A stretch of DNA of 64,000 nt from Siphonodentalium dalli (lineage: Eukaryota > Mollusca > Scaphopoda > Gadilida > Siphonodentaliidae), in the NCBI GenBank assembly GCA_032622095.1, contig CP136068.1, positions 16,165,729-16,229,728 on the forward strand, read 5' to 3'. This document shows positions 24,950 through 38,008 of the stretch, one piece after another. The translations under genes were made by a program, and so were the position numbers. Position 1 is the first letter of the stretch. Each line of letters starts with the position of its first letter. A model generated the notes under the pieces. That model was not told the origin of the DNA and made no database searches. It saw only the letters and a program-made list of their open reading frames with translations.

Positions 24950-25333
24950 AAAGAATAACAAGGTCATCATAAGAATGTGAATCTTCAAAATTTCTATCGT
25001 GATTTTCAACGACGGAAAACTTCTTCTTGCAATAATAGCATTTGATTCTATGGAAATAGAGAGATATTAGTGTGAGACTACAGAAGCTATTTGCAATGAT
25101 GAACTTACGATTGAAATTTAACTCTACAAATGTTTGACACAGATAGTCAAGAAACATGTATAAGCTTCGGTGGAGTCCAAAATAAGTTTTGAAGCTCCAT
25201 GTCCATTTACTATTGCATTACTCTGTCTTAAAATCAGAGTAATTTCGTGTCGATTGAACAGGCAATCGAACCTGAACCTATTAATTTGGGGTGAGAAAGA
25301 GTCAGAACCAAAAATTATAGAGTCGAAACCCAC
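24950..25333 (-). pseudogene. Minus-strand coding remnant, candidate N-terminus
   Basis: A Met at 25333 opens 69 codons containing RQSNAIVNGHGASKLILDST. An overlapping frame (25157-24912) goes on with NRKFIIANSF and a Cys/His-rich HRIKCYYCKKKFSVVENHD followed by another His. The Cys-x2-Cys...His...His pattern could bind zinc but the spacing is not classical C2H2. It is the most upstream of the minus-strand blocks in the 20.0-25.8 kb insertion. No family recognised. Confidence 0.3.
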
Positions 25334-25784
25334 ATGTTACTTTACAATTACGCGTTTTACTGATTGTTTTTTACTTTTTCAAATAGTTTGATGTGTCAGG
25401 ATTGAACATATGTGATCAACTGTTACATAAATCGTATTGAAACAGACGAGAACATCTCTTGCTTCATACTATTTCGAAGATTAAGGTGATGTTTTGCAAA
25501 AGTATCAACACAATCATCACGTAAAATTTACATTAATGTGTGATATGGAGAGTGTTTCCATTCTGGATCATTGAAATGAATGTTTCCTGGATATAGATCC
25601 ACTGAAGTATGTGTGGAGAACTATTTTAAAACTATATACTTAAAATTTTCCTGAATGTTGTCCTTATTTTTCACATTTTTGTCATTCAAAATGGTTGAAC
25701 AATCAGTAAATGTAACAATAGGGTCGGAACGGAAATAGCGGTAGAATCGATTTTGGTGAAACAGTTCCCACCCAGTGATTATAA

Positions 25785-26230
25785 ACCAGTGTAAATCACG
25801 CTTTACATGGGTTTAATGTGGTGAATTGAGAATACAGCATGCATGATAATACCAAAGCAATGTGAGGCCTATATATTGAGTCTACTTGTATGCTTAAAAA
25901 CACGCTGATAAAACCAATATAAACCAGTGTAAATCACGCGTTGCATTGGGTTTACATGATGGGTGAATTTAGAACTCACCATGATACTACCAAAGTATTG
26001 TGAAGCTTTCATTGATTATACTATACGGTGTTTCAAACACGCTGGTACAACCAATGTAAACTAGGTATATTGCGGTTTAAATGGTGTTGCTGGGGTGAGT
26101 GGGAATTCACCATGCTAATACAGAAGGAAGGTGAGGCCTATATTGATTCTACTAGGGTGTTTTACTATGTATACCTGAGCACACCAGGGCAAATTCTGAT
26201 TGATTATAAATTCTGATTTTACAACCGTAA
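25785..26230 (+). repeat. ~145-bp satellite, right part
   Basis: Three more units of the array at 19755-20010, each with aaaccagtgtaaatcacg (weaker in the last), gggtttaatgtggtgaattg-type and accatgataataccaaag-type blocks, ending with ctactagggtgttttacta. Same orientation as the left part, so array and insertion are separable. Confidence 0.7.
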
Positions 26231-29200
26231 CATCTGTAATATGGGACAGTTCTGTCAAAGTGTTTTAGAGTCAACCAATATAAGTCACACATTGAGTTGG
26301 TAAAAGCATGGTAACTTTTGAATTTACCAGTGTGTTCTCCAGCTACACTAGTCTTGCCACCGTAAATACTAATCGGGCAGTTATTCTAGAATACACGAAT
26401 GTACATATATATCTATAGAAGTATCTAGACAAGTACCGTTCAGATACACGAATATAGGTACACACATTTGTATAAAACACGAATTAACGTTCATCAATTA
26501 AATTTGTGTATCTGAACAATAATTTAATTATTAGCATATATATTCTACCAATTCTATGACTGAGTTGGTCGTTTTCTTGCATTAAACATATCGGTTTACC
26601 CTAATTTGGAAACATGTGCATACCTCGGGCTAAATTTACTATTTTCAAACAATGTTTTTGTTGTCAAATCATATTGTGCTGAACTTGCGATTTATGCACT
26701 GATGTTGGAAATATATCCATGACTATAATACTGTTTTTCATTTTGGGTGACATTTGTTAATTCGTATATATATAATTCGCTGTCCTAATGCGGCGGTGCG
26801 GTGACTCCACGTACCGCTTGTTTTTCTTTGTGGTTCGGTAAATTCCGCCGTTTTTAATGACAGTATAGAACGAAGATACTAAAGCACAGCACTTTTCAGT
26901 TCAGGTTAGCTTCACCATTCAGCCATTTTAAACAAAAATACACGAACAACAATGAAACCATGATATCAACGGAAACACACAGGCAACCTCAGAAAGCTCA
27001 GTCGCAACAGAAAACATCGTCGTCGCAGAAACGCAATTGCCGCCGAAAAACGAGCATATCGCGCGGCAGCCCCTTAGTATGGAAGGGCATTAAGCCTGGC
27101 TGTGGAATAATCCATATCCGTATCCATATAAGGCACCGACAGGACCTATGCGATGTCCCTTGTTGTAACTGAAGCATACCTGTGTAAATACTTCTAGTTT
27201 AGTGCGGCAAGATCAGTTGTCCGGAGATAACATGTGGAGTCTTTCCTGTATCCTGACCCGCAAAACCAAATGATATTTTGATGTTATATAACATGACATG
27301 ATGTCTCTACTAGTTTTCTTTAAGCTCGGCAGCACAATTTATATCTAATATGAATAAAATGTATACAACTTAGACTTCAAATGCCCGGTGGGAAATTTCG
27401 ATACTCCCATGTATAACGTTGTTTATGAAATAGTTTGCACTTCAGAACTCCCCGTTCCTTCATCTGTCTTCCGAGTTATGGCGTTGATGCCTACTTTCAT
27501 GTTTTGATTTTGGTGAGATACACCTCTGCTAAATTATAGAGATTTTATCAATGTATCAGAATGCAGACAAAACAGTTGAGTCCACAATTATTCACACTAT
27601 TTCTATTTATTAGAAATGCATAGCTGTTTTTTTCATTTCCACATACAAGATACAAGCTGCAGGTACTGAATGTAACTATATGGTGACCTTGTTTACATAT
27701 GGTAGGTCAACTATAGGGCTAACTCATTGAGTTACCTTATCATTTACTTGTTAGGGTACTCGGCGTTGCTCGTGTAAAGAAGATTAGAAACAACTTGTAG
27801 TGTTTTAGTATATATATATTTAATATAAAAGCGTGCCTACAATGTATAAATACCAGTACCCATTTAAGACACATATATCGAGTCATGATGGAACACTATT
27901 TTGTGTGGTAGTGTATATTAAGAAGGTTTCATTTAGAGCAATACATATAACCTGTTAATAACGTTATAACAGGAGTAAACCTTCCGCTATAAAAATTTAG
28001 AAAATCGCACTTAAGTTGTGGGTGGATATTACTAACCACATACACTCTCAAAAATAAAACAATCTCGACTCACTATTTTTCCAATTTTGTTCTATTTACG
28101 AGTTTCAGTGGAATTTGTCAAAAGCCTCGTCCCGTCCCCGGGGCCGACGCACGTTCCCCGACATACATGTTGCTTTCACAGCAGAGCGGTTAAACTTTCG
28201 CGGCGTACCTAGTGTATATCGATGTACCTACGCGTGCGTTAGCCTTGCTCCATTAGTCCGCTGGGATTTGACGGGGAAAATAAAGTGTTTGAGTTAGAGC
28301 AATACATATCACCATTTATCCGTTATACACATAAACAATAATCTTCCTTTCGGTGGAACGGAGTCATCCAAGAGATGAGGTGGGAACATTAGTTTGGACG
28401 ATATACATGTATAATGCTCACCAAGACAAAGTACATTGTTTTAATCGCTGCAACAAATGACATAATCACTGTCTGGTATAAATTTTCTGGGAAAGAAGAT
28501 GTTATATTTTTCGGGACAGTCATGAGCGATCTAAATAATATTTCTTATCCAGAAAGACTAAAACTATAAGCCGGATGTCACCCGATTGTCTAACGTTTAC
28601 TTTGTAGATCATTATTAACTTTTATCTTAATATTACCGAATATATATTATATCGAGGTGTATGCCTATTTGGAAATAATCTGGTTGTGTCTGTGCCAATA
28701 TAATTGTACATAGTTTGTTGCGAAATCTAGACAGTGCATGTGGTATTTCGCCTATTATGTAGATAGATTCTCCAAGTCAGTGATAAAAGTATATACTGGA
28801 ATGGTTTAGTATACGTCCGTGGATGCTCAATAGAAATGAGCAGATGACAGACATTCAGACGAAAAGTTAATACATGTGCAGTAGGATTCATATTAATTGG
28901 TGTGAAATGTTCAGATAATGAGTTCAACAAACGGGCTATGACCGTATTAATACTATCTAAACATTTACCAAGGGAACTGTTCGTCTATGAGTATTTAGTA
29001 ATAGTTAATGGTTAATGCCCTTTAAATGTTTGCACCAACCTCGTTTACAGACACAATGTCAAATCACCTTGGTTGGTATACTGTCGACTACTGCGGATCT
29101 ATACCATGTTAATTGAACGGCCCCAGTATAAACTGCCTATGAATATGACTTGGGATATACATGTACATGAGGACAAGAACGGTGGGGTCGAATTCATTTC

Positions 29201-30495
29201 CAAACGATAATTCCCCTAACTATGACAGCGATTTCAAAAGATCTGAACAAACAATTAATTCATAATGAACCTGTTTGAAGAGTCGAGTTATATGGAAATA
29301 ATATTTAATTTGCGTTTCCACACACTTGATCTGATTCTGAACGTAATTTAGCTCTTAGAGACTTCCTGTTATCTCTCGGAGACCGCCGGCCAGCAAAGGG
29401 GAAGATTTTAGTTTATGCAGTGTGACCCTACGAGGAGTAAAACTTAGAAACTCACACTAAAGTTGCGCGTGGATAGTACCCATATGATATTGTGATATTT
29501 CTCACTATTGATATTTCGCAGTGATACATAACACGGAAATTGTCGTAGCCCACGGCTAACATTAGTTATGGTTATGGCATCGTATTTATGCGCTACGTTA
29601 ATCTAGATTACCCAACGGTCGACCACGACATGCCGTTGCGAGTTATGCACAATGTTACGCCATATATACTGTATAAAACGTTTGACATAGGATTCTCAAA
29701 GGGAAGAAGAGAGGAGACACGATAGTGCGTATTATTGCATCGTATTCCACTGACGTCATCTGTGCACTGACTTTGATAGTTATTGGTATGAAATAACAGG
29801 CACGGACACAGATTGGTGACTACTGAGTAACACAATCATGAACGAAGCACATGCGCGGTATACTTGTTTGAACAAAGTGAATTAACAATATATTTAAATT
29901 GTCATTTAACAAGTTGTCACTAATAAGGAGCGTTTCAACAAAGACGATTGACATAACATTAAATGATTTGCTAAAGAAATTTAATAACAATTTCACAAGT
30001 TTGACAGGCCAGTTATTTTAAGGCTTGATACTATGAGGCAAACCCCATCTAAACGATTTGCACGAGTAGTAACAATCACAACACTCCATAATTCTGTTTT
30101 GTTCAGGATTTTTTACAGCAGTAAGTTGTTCCAATTTGGTTGAAGGAGTACCGCGTGTTTATTTATCACAGTGGTTGAAATGGTCTTAAGTATTTCTAGA
30201 ATCAAAGAAATTATTGTCGTTCTAGAATTAGAGCTTTTAACCCTTCCACGATTGGAGCTTCCTAAAATTTTGCGAAAACCCTGTGCCAATGCAATGTCTT
30301 ATATATGCGAGTCTCCCACATGGAGCCTCGCATATATAACAGAATCCATTGACCTAACACTATTTATATAAGGCCGATTGATTTATAAATGTTTCTATGA
30401 TATATGTGTAATTTGTTAGTGATTTTCACAGGTTCAGGTGCAATTATGTGAATCTCTTACTTACTCTAACGAATTTGTACTGCTTCGTCTTTCAG
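26231..30495. other. Intergenic or 5' intron, no exon recognised
   Basis: Nothing here could be called as an exon. Points seen: a short inverted pair gttcagatacacga / tgtgtatctgaac at 26449-26515; a basic frame at 26960-27172; an isolated CpG-rich patch at 28110-28290 that might be an old exon or promoter; and a weak repeat-end motif (gggtactcggcgttgctcg) near 27755. The signal-peptide exon and any earlier Ig exons of the downstream receptor should lie here or before, but I could not identify them. Confidence 0.4.
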
Positions 30496-30777
30496 ATCCA
30501 CCACAGGCAGGAATTGTTCCAACTACATTATACTTTGTCAAAGGTTCCACGCAAACTCTAAGATGCAGTGTGTATGTTACTCCTGGAAGGCCATCATCCA
30601 CCACCCATAAATGGATAGTTCCAGCAGGGGCTGAGGTTTCAAAGGATGCACTTTCAAGTGATGACTTGACTGTTGATGGGACATACACCTGTCATGCAGA
30701 GAACACGATGACCCCGACAAGTCAATCAGATGCCCAATCAGGAAGGGCAACGGTCAAAATAAAGGTTGTGTTACAAT
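30496..30777 (+). CDS. Ig-domain exon 1 of adhesion/receptor gene
   Basis: A 282-nt exon with acceptor cttcgtctttcag and donor gtgagt, phase 1 at both ends, as is usual for exons coding one whole Ig domain. The translation holds a canonical Ig fold: LRCSVYVTPG (B-strand Cys), HKWIVPAG (core Trp), and DGTYTCHAEN (Asp-x-x-Tyr-x-Cys). Proteins of this kind act at the cell surface in adhesion or recognition. It is the first exon of the gene that I can identify; a signal peptide is missing upstream, so it is probably not the true first exon. The next identified exon is 10.5 kb downstream, across an intron full of repeats. Confidence 0.87.
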
Positions 30778-32049
30778 GTGAGTTTAATACCGATAACTGT
30801 AGTTGATTTAACTCACATTGTTATGATTCTTTATCATAATTAGCATGCATTGTTTCCCTATTGTTAAACGTTTTGATAGTCAAAACATTCCAAGGGAAAA
30901 CAAAATCTCAATATTATACATACTAATAAAATACTGATTCACACAGTTTCTATTAAACTAGTTGATATTGTGTGTAATGAAGGTACACGCATCCTGTTTG
31001 GTTGACATTGTGGACCCACAGCCCATCCAGACATATAAGAAACTACCACGGCAACTCAAATAATGAACAATAACAAAAGCAACTGGTAGCATCTTTTTCC
31101 TGTTTTCTCAAAAGTCAGTTCATATACATGTATAATGTATGCAGTCATACATCCCCTCGTGATGCAGTTATGAGGTATAATGGAATCAGCTTATTACCCG
31201 TGCAGTCGCATCTTTGTTCGAGCTTTTAGCTTTGTTTCGTATATCTGATTTTGTGATGTCAGCAAATGTTTACATAATACGAGGAGCGATCTTTTGTTTT
31301 AGATGCGACCACATATGCCGAACATTAGAACGATGGGCTTACATCATTAATGTCGTCGTAATCGGTTGTTAAGAGGCCAACCCAAATCAGTCGACGTGCT
31401 ACATTCTCATATTTATATAAACTTCTTAAAATAATTTATTTGCTTTTTATTTATAAGGGGAAGTAGGTCTGTAATGCATTTCTAACGGGTCTACTCACTC
31501 TAGGTTTTTGGATACTGGCCAGTTGAACACGTATCTAGGAAGTTTTAATTTTTCTAAAATAAACTGAAATCACATGACCCACATCTCTACTATATAACAC
31601 TACTTGATGCTATTGCCATGTTTGATTAAGCTATATTTTGAGGTGCCTCGTCGTGACAGCCACAGCACGATCATATTAAAGCTTTATTTTTCAACTGATG
31701 CACAGCAGTTGATCAATACTGCATGGTTCTATATAGACTATACTGTACGAAAGGAAATATCATACTATTTAGTATGGATTTAATTGTTATCGCAAGTCTG
31801 CGTAGTACATACACGCGTCTGATAATCCACATATATCATATTTTCTTGAATAGAATGAAAACACATACTTATGAACAAAGCAGAAGATACATTCAGTTCC
31901 ACGCGAATTCGGCAAATGGGGAAAGTTACACGATGAAGTTATTTGTCGACTGTCGTTGAAATTGACATGATGAAATCTTAATATGATCGTACGTGACACG
32001 TAACGGGGCAACCACACGCGGTGCTTCGTCAGATCTAGTTATGCGAACT

Positions 32050-32770
32050 TTGACCAGATTTGACATTGAATTGACCGTTTTCAATGTCAATGTCAGGTCG
32101 GGGTTACGAGTTGAGCCGCCCAAAACACTGCCCGGACAAAAGTATCCCTAGCCAACGAATGTCGTCGAAATCCGCCAGTATTACCAGATTTGATCTTGAA
32201 TCGACCATTTTGAAGATCAAGAATCACAATTTGACCCGTCCAAAACACTTCCCGGACAATCGTACGCTTAGGTATCAAGTTTCCTCCAAACCCGTCCGGA
32301 AGTTTTCCCGGCCATAGCTAACAGACTAAAGTCCCAAACTATGTATTAGGTTAGCTGGGTACCCGTCTGACGGGCATCTCGGTGGGACGAAATTTGTTGG
32401 CATCCCCATCTACACCAACACCCCAACAAATGGTGGAAATCGGCCCAGCGGATACCGATATACAGGTTAAGTGTCATTTAAAAGGTCAATGTCACGCCGC
32501 ACGGGCATCCGGGTGTGACGAAATTGCTCAGCACCTGAAACTACCCCCACATACCAAATTTGGTGGAAATCGGCTCAGCGGAGACATTGAGTTCAAGGTT
32601 ATTTGAATGTCAAGTTCACGCCGCACGGGCAAACGGATATGTCCATGTTACTCCTCGGGTCAAACTACATACCCGTACCAAGTTTCGTCAAAATCGGTTA
32701 GCCGTTTCCGATTCCATCGCGGAAACACACACACACACCCCCGCACACACACAGACCACAAACTTTCCTC
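32050..32770 (+). repeat. Diverged tandem repeats ending in an (AC)n tract
   Basis: Two ~120-bp units with ccaaaacactgcccggac (32119) and ccaaaacacttcccggac (32241) are followed by three ~145-bp units carrying a ggtggaaatcggctcagcgg-type core (near 32430, 32570 and a weaker one at 32690). The block closes with acacacacacccccgcacac near 32735. The aaatcgg-t/g-tcagc core and a closing microsatellite are shared with 54850-56345, suggesting related dispersed elements. Confidence 0.55.
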
Positions 32771-34420
32771 AAATATATAATAGATTATCTATGGAGGTCA
32801 AGTTCAAATTGATATCGTACTCCCATGATTCTGTTCCTCAGATACAGACCCAGGTATGTCGGAGCCTTGATACCGGTATATTTATCAAGGATAGCTGTAA
32901 GAGGCCTCTGAATATTGACATAAGCGCGTACATCGCAACACATATCTAGCAACATGGCCCTTTAAGTGAGATGTCTTTCAACAGAGGTCAGTGTCGTTTT
33001 AGGGTCAAGGTCAAGGTCATATAAGCCCCCCACATCAACTTGACAACAAATTTGGTTCAGGTTTAATTTCAACTTCTCTAACCAATGCGACCCATGTTAT
33101 GATGGACATAGAATTTGACTTCCTCGCCGCCACCACTGCTCACAAATGATTTCAAATAAAAAGCCGCGTTCAGATCGTGAGTTTGAATACCTGGCAGCCA
33201 GCCAATACTATTCGCGCCACATAAAACCGTGAAATCTTCCCCCTTGTTAGGGTAGATTGGTTCAATCATTAATCTCGAACGAATTGATATGCCTGAAATG
33301 TCTGTGCGGCCAATTCTTTCCGAGACGGGAATTTATTGAATCTGTTGTCCGCCTATTAGGGAGGATTTTCGCTAATCAATTTGTCTGGAGGAAAATTACA
33401 CGCAGCTAAGGGTGGATACACACATGCATGTAATCTCTGTATGTAAAATACATGTATTTTACATGGCCACACCAATAATTGACAACATTAATCACCTGCG
33501 CATGAGCGGTTTATTGTTAACAGGCCAGACCAGTGAGTAGTCATAGGCGAAGTCAAACTCTCTGCTATCAGGACATTTAAGGCCAGACCAAAACATGTCT
33601 TCTCTTACGGATGTGGAAATTAATTAAGTCTGTGTGATATCTGACATTTTATTAATGAACATCACCAGAAGCGACACATCTGATGTATACAGGCTTGATA
33701 TAGAACATTTTCGACCATGATGCTTGCTTGGCGTGGGGTTTCGGAAGCTTCAAATCTCTAAGTGACTTAGTTGAATGCATCTGTCGGAATAATCTGGGCA
33801 AGAAGGTATAATATATGTTTTACTTAAATAGATCAGAGTTAGCCACCCCGTCTGGTAGCTTTCGGGATCATATATAGCCCCAAGTCGGGGGTCATATTTA
33901 GCCCCTGCGTCAGGAAATCCTGATAATATTGCCCCCCATGGTGTAGATCATAGCCCCTGGGTTGGGAACTCCTGGTGCCATCATCGGTATAAAAATCAAG
34001 AGAAGACTGGCAATGATTTAAACAGAAAGTCCAACATTTGGGTTATCGCGCGAACAGTTATTCTAAGCGGCCTGACGACTTCGTTCAGTCAACGTTCTAT
34101 GTACGCTCAGAGCTTGGCTCACTGTGGTCAAACACAGCCGCAATGATTGGGTTGTCAACGGACACATATTACATGGTTTGTATGATACATGTAAAACGCC
34201 AAATACACGATACTTACAGAGATTACATGCATGTGTGTATCCACCCTAAGGCGGGATCGTTATTACAAAACGCCATATCTAAACATCTGGGCAACGCACG
34301 ATGTCGTGCTATACATTGTTGGAAGGGGCACACCCTTGGCTATTTAACTGTGGTAATTTGATTCTGAAGCAGGCACGTTTGCGTTGTGTTATTTTCGCAT
34401 ATATCTTTTGCGAAAACGGT

Positions 34421-34868
34421 TATAAATGCAACCTAGTCTAGTATAGTGATGTGAAATCAGTGTTTCCTGCGGAGACCAAATTTGTCCGGATTCTAGCCCA
34501 CAACACCAAATGACGCAAATGACGCCTTGGACCATGTCATGACGTCTTCGCTGGTTTTCGTTCAGCTAACCAACGAAATTGGTCAACTAATCTATAGGCC
34601 AAAATCACATAGGAATTGTTCAGAAAAAACTAAAGTTGTTAATTTCATAACCATCCCGTTGGTCCACTTCCGATTTCTTTTTGGGATATTATTGTTCCCA
34701 TGATGCAATGCGAAAGCGGGGCGGAAGTCACGTGATTTTTAACCCATTTTTGTGTGCCGTTTTTCATCGCGTCAAAATTCTGTTTCATGGTATTGTAAAA
34801 ATTAATGACGTCATTCACGTCTAAACTTGAAAAGCAGCAACGCGCCTGTGGCGGGTTGTGGTTGCTAA
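34421..34868 (+). repeat. Direct repeat copy A (~450 bp)
   Basis: Aligns with 35850-36300 nearly end to end. Shared anchors include gtgatgtgaaatc, catgacgtcttcgctggttt, cataggaattgttcagaaaa, cggaagtcacgtgattttta, catcgcgtcaaaattctgtt and taaaaattaatgacgtcatt. It ends in a short hairpin-prone aacgcgcct...gttgtggttgct segment. No coding frame. The pair may be dispersed repeats or solo ends bracketing 34869-35849. Confidence 0.75.
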
Positions 34869-35100
34869 TATGATCGCACGTAACACGTAGTGGAGCAACC
34901 ACACAAAATACATCAACTATCACAACAATTTCCATCTATACACGTAGTTTCCAACTGTTGCTGTGTCAGTCATGGGATTTAAAAATGTTGAATACTTTCA
35001 CCAAAGTTGGAGGGGCTGATTCCGCGGAACACTACAGTACAACCACCCTGTCACCACGTATCTCGTTAAAACAACTCATACACATCCATGCCAAACTAAA

Positions 35101-35400
35101 GCTGAAGCGGTCACTCTCACCAAAAAAAGTGCTGAAGGGTACACAGGGTTTGAAATGTCATTCTAAATGACGTTTAGTTTTCGTATCTGCCATGATTTCT
35201 CTTATAGAATAATTGTTTACGTTCCAATGAACATTAAAATGAACTGAAAACAAACTGCTAATGGACGCCAGACTTTCAGAAACACAGTTTAAGTAACGGT
35301 GTTAGTGGCGATCACAAACCCTGTGTACCCTCAGCACATTTTGCGAATCCTGTGTACCCTTCAGCACTTTTTTGGTGAGAGTGACCCCTTCAGCCAAACT
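35101..35400. repeat. Imperfect inverted repeat, MITE-like
   Basis: ctgaagcggtcactctcacc followed by aaaaaaagtgctgaagggta (from ~35102) pairs with the complement of 35360-35400. The right arm carries an extra copy of its innermost ~30 bp (ctgtgtacc...tcagcac occurs twice, at 35321 and 35351). The loop is ~170 bp. The structure suggests a small hairpin element or its remnant. Confidence 0.5.
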
Positions 35401-35849
35401 AAAGCTAGCAACTTCCCACGTTTATATATGACAAATATAAATGTTTACATGGGCGCTATATCCCAAAATATCACTGGGGAAATCTTTCGCGCGAAGTTTC
35501 ATGCGCTAGCTAGCTCTTGTCAATAGAAAACATCTCTCGTTTGAATCCAGTCTGTATTCTAGAAAATGGTCTTTAGAGAAGTCTCTTAATTACATTTTTA
35601 AGTGTATATATTGTGGAAGACAGCTGAATTAGCTCATTGCATGGTCAAAAATTCAAACTGATAGTCAAAATGACATTTGAAAACATGATGAAGAATATAA
35701 TCTTATATGCACTCACTAGTTTTAAAAGAAGAACAAACAAAAAAGGAATAATGAAAACCAAACAAACAACACGTTTGTAGGGAGGGATCCCATATTTATT
35801 GTGTGCATATTGTATATAAAATGTCCTTTGGCCATTTTGTATATATAAT

Positions 35850-36300
35850 TGCGTTTAGTCTAGTGATGTGAAATCGGTGTTTCCGGTAAAGACCAAATGT
35901 GTCTGGATTCTGGCCCACAAAACCAACTGACGTAAATGACGTCATGGACCTTGTCATGACGTCTTCGCTGGTTTTCGGTCAGCTAACCAACGAAAATGGT
36001 CAAAATGAAACTAATTCATAAGCCTACATAACATAGGAATTGTTCAGAAAAACTGAAGTTGCTAATTTCATAACCATCCCACTTGGTCCACTTCCGATTC
36101 CGTGATTTCACAATTTGATATGATTGTTCCCACAAGGCTTGGCAAAAGCGGAGCGGAAGTCACGTGATTTTTAACCCATTTTTCTTGTCCGGATTTTCAT
36201 CGCGTCGAAATTCTGTTTCATGGTATTGTAAAAATTAATGACGTCATTCACGCCTAAACATGAAAAGCAACAACGCGCCTGCGGCGCGTTGTGGTTGCTA
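35850..36300 (+). repeat. Direct repeat copy B (~450 bp)
   Basis: Second copy of the sequence at 34421-34868, same orientation, diverged by scattered substitutions and small indels. It ends with aacgcgcctgcggcgcgttg, a short perfect palindrome-like end that is less perfect in copy A. Confidence 0.75.
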
Positions 36301-37751
36301 TGAATGAAATGAACATTATGAAATGGATCCGCTTCTCCATCTAGCCTGAGCTTCTCAAGCGGAGAGCTCCCACAGCACGCTAAGTAATATAATGGTTAGT
36401 TTCAGTTCCACCCTCCATAACACTTATAACTATTTGAATAACCCCACGAAATATAAAACTTATACATGTGAATCTTATTTGGTGGAAATCGATACAGTGA
36501 TTTTGATAAGAATTGTTTTAATGTGTGTTGTTTTGGTACGTTAATTACGCTAGTGTATGATCATATTATTTCTTATATCTGGTGATTACCACCAACCAGG
36601 GATCACCTACTGTGACAGGTAAACATGCATTTTTTTATTGAATTTTGCACAACACTATTGTTTTTCATTACTATTACACATTGGTGTACACATTAATTGA
36701 GTAAAATTCGTATAACTTCCAAGTTTATAACTTATCCACAATGAAAATAGGATGGCTATGTTAACTTATTTATATTCCGAAATGGACTGAACTGAAAACT
36801 GTATTGATTTTCGGTAAGTCTATCACAAAACCAGTGTCCATGTAAAATGATCGTGATAATCATGGTAAAATGGTCGACAAGACAATGCTTGGAACAACTA
36901 CAACTACACAACAAAACAGGTCTCCAAATCAACCATCAATTTGTGAAGCCTTTGGCCATTTTGTCTGAGTTAATTTAATTGTCAACTGAAGTACTTAAAA
37001 TACCTCAAGCCAACGGTTGATTTATTTGTGAAGTCAGAAGCCTTCGATGATGTTTTATTACTTTCAATTTGATATCAATAGTGTCCATAACTATATGAAT
37101 GTCAGGGTGATTATTTGGAACCGTATTATATAAACACGTACATGTATCTTCAGCACTGTGAACAGTTATGTTCTGTTTGATGTACACTTTTATTGTGATG
37201 GTCATTCATCTACACATGTACCTCCATTCGATCAATTAAGAACTGTCACCAGATTCAAGATTTATGGCGGAAATATCTTCAAATTGAGCGAAAATTAGTA
37301 GTGATCGAATTTAAATCACTGGCGAAATTATCTGGAAACTACTCAAGCAAATCCCATGGTGAAATCTACAATGGTACCAACTGAAAGCGGTAATGTTCGT
37401 GGAGGTCAATCCATATAATAGTGAATGTAGTAATACCCTATCCTGTAACGCAGTTATGGGGGATATAGCACAGGTCCCCAGAAAAAAAATTGACCCCACC
37501 CCCAATAATACTTAATCCTATAGAAAGGTATCCAACTTGGCCCGGCCTAATTTTTTATTAGTTTTACAATGTCCACAATCAGGTTAAAATACACTTAATT
37601 AATTTTTGTAACATAAATGCCTCATATATAGTTAGAAAGATATGTTATTACTCTTCAATTTGATGCATCCTCTGTAAAAATTGGTTAAGAAAAACTCTGG
37701 TTATGAGCACAGGTCTGACGCAAACCGACTGTAAAATTTCACTCGTTCGAC

Positions 37752-37961
37752 ATGATGTCCGCTAAACTCGGTAAAAAAGTGCGATTTTTACACCGACTTG
37801 GGCTTCAAAAACACAATCGACGGTTAGTAGAATATATATATTATACATCATTAGCAGCGGAATTGTTTACTGACCCACCCAAACCAATCACGCTACATCA
37901 CGGCATCGTATATCTCGTATTTATTGAAAAATTCCGTTTCATAAACCCGGAAGGAAAGTGA
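37752..37961 (+). other. 69-codon frame in foldback arm, also in the other arm
   Basis: The frame begins MMSAKLGKKVRFLHRLGLQK and ends INPEGK. The inverted arm carries the same frame at 39157-38948 on the minus strand with a single amino-acid difference (Arg to Ser near the C-terminus). No known domain. Because the arms are nearly identical at the DNA level, conservation of the frame is not evidence that it is translated. Confidence 0.3.
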
Positions 37962-38008
37962 ATATCTCCAAAGACGGCCATTGGTGTTCGGGCGCATATG
38001 TGTACTCT

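Larger units (their letters stand above)
20012..25758. mobile_element. ~5.75-kb insertion in satellite, candidate TIR element
   Basis: The satellite units on both sides are collinear, so this block is an insertion. Its ends can be aligned as inverted repeats over about 42 bp: accagaatcgattctatcgc on the left, and on the complement of the right end accaaaatcgattctaccgc, followed on both by a gttccg block. Part of this match is the palindromic word gaatcgattc, which weakens it. Minus-strand protein remnants run through the block, and a plus-strand LINE and a MITE are nested inside. No certain target duplication is visible. Confidence 0.5.

Noticed and set aside
26960-27172. Basic Arg/Ser/Gln-rich frame
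   Set aside because: No domain, no splice context, and an alternative frame across it looks equally protein-like.
28110-28290. CpG-rich patch considered as promoter or first exon of the Ig gene
   Set aside because: No signal peptide, in-phase donor or core promoter could be read; kept only as a note.
33140-33220. gagtttgaatacc resembling a tRNA B-box
   Set aside because: No convincing A-box at the proper distance, so a SINE could not be supported.
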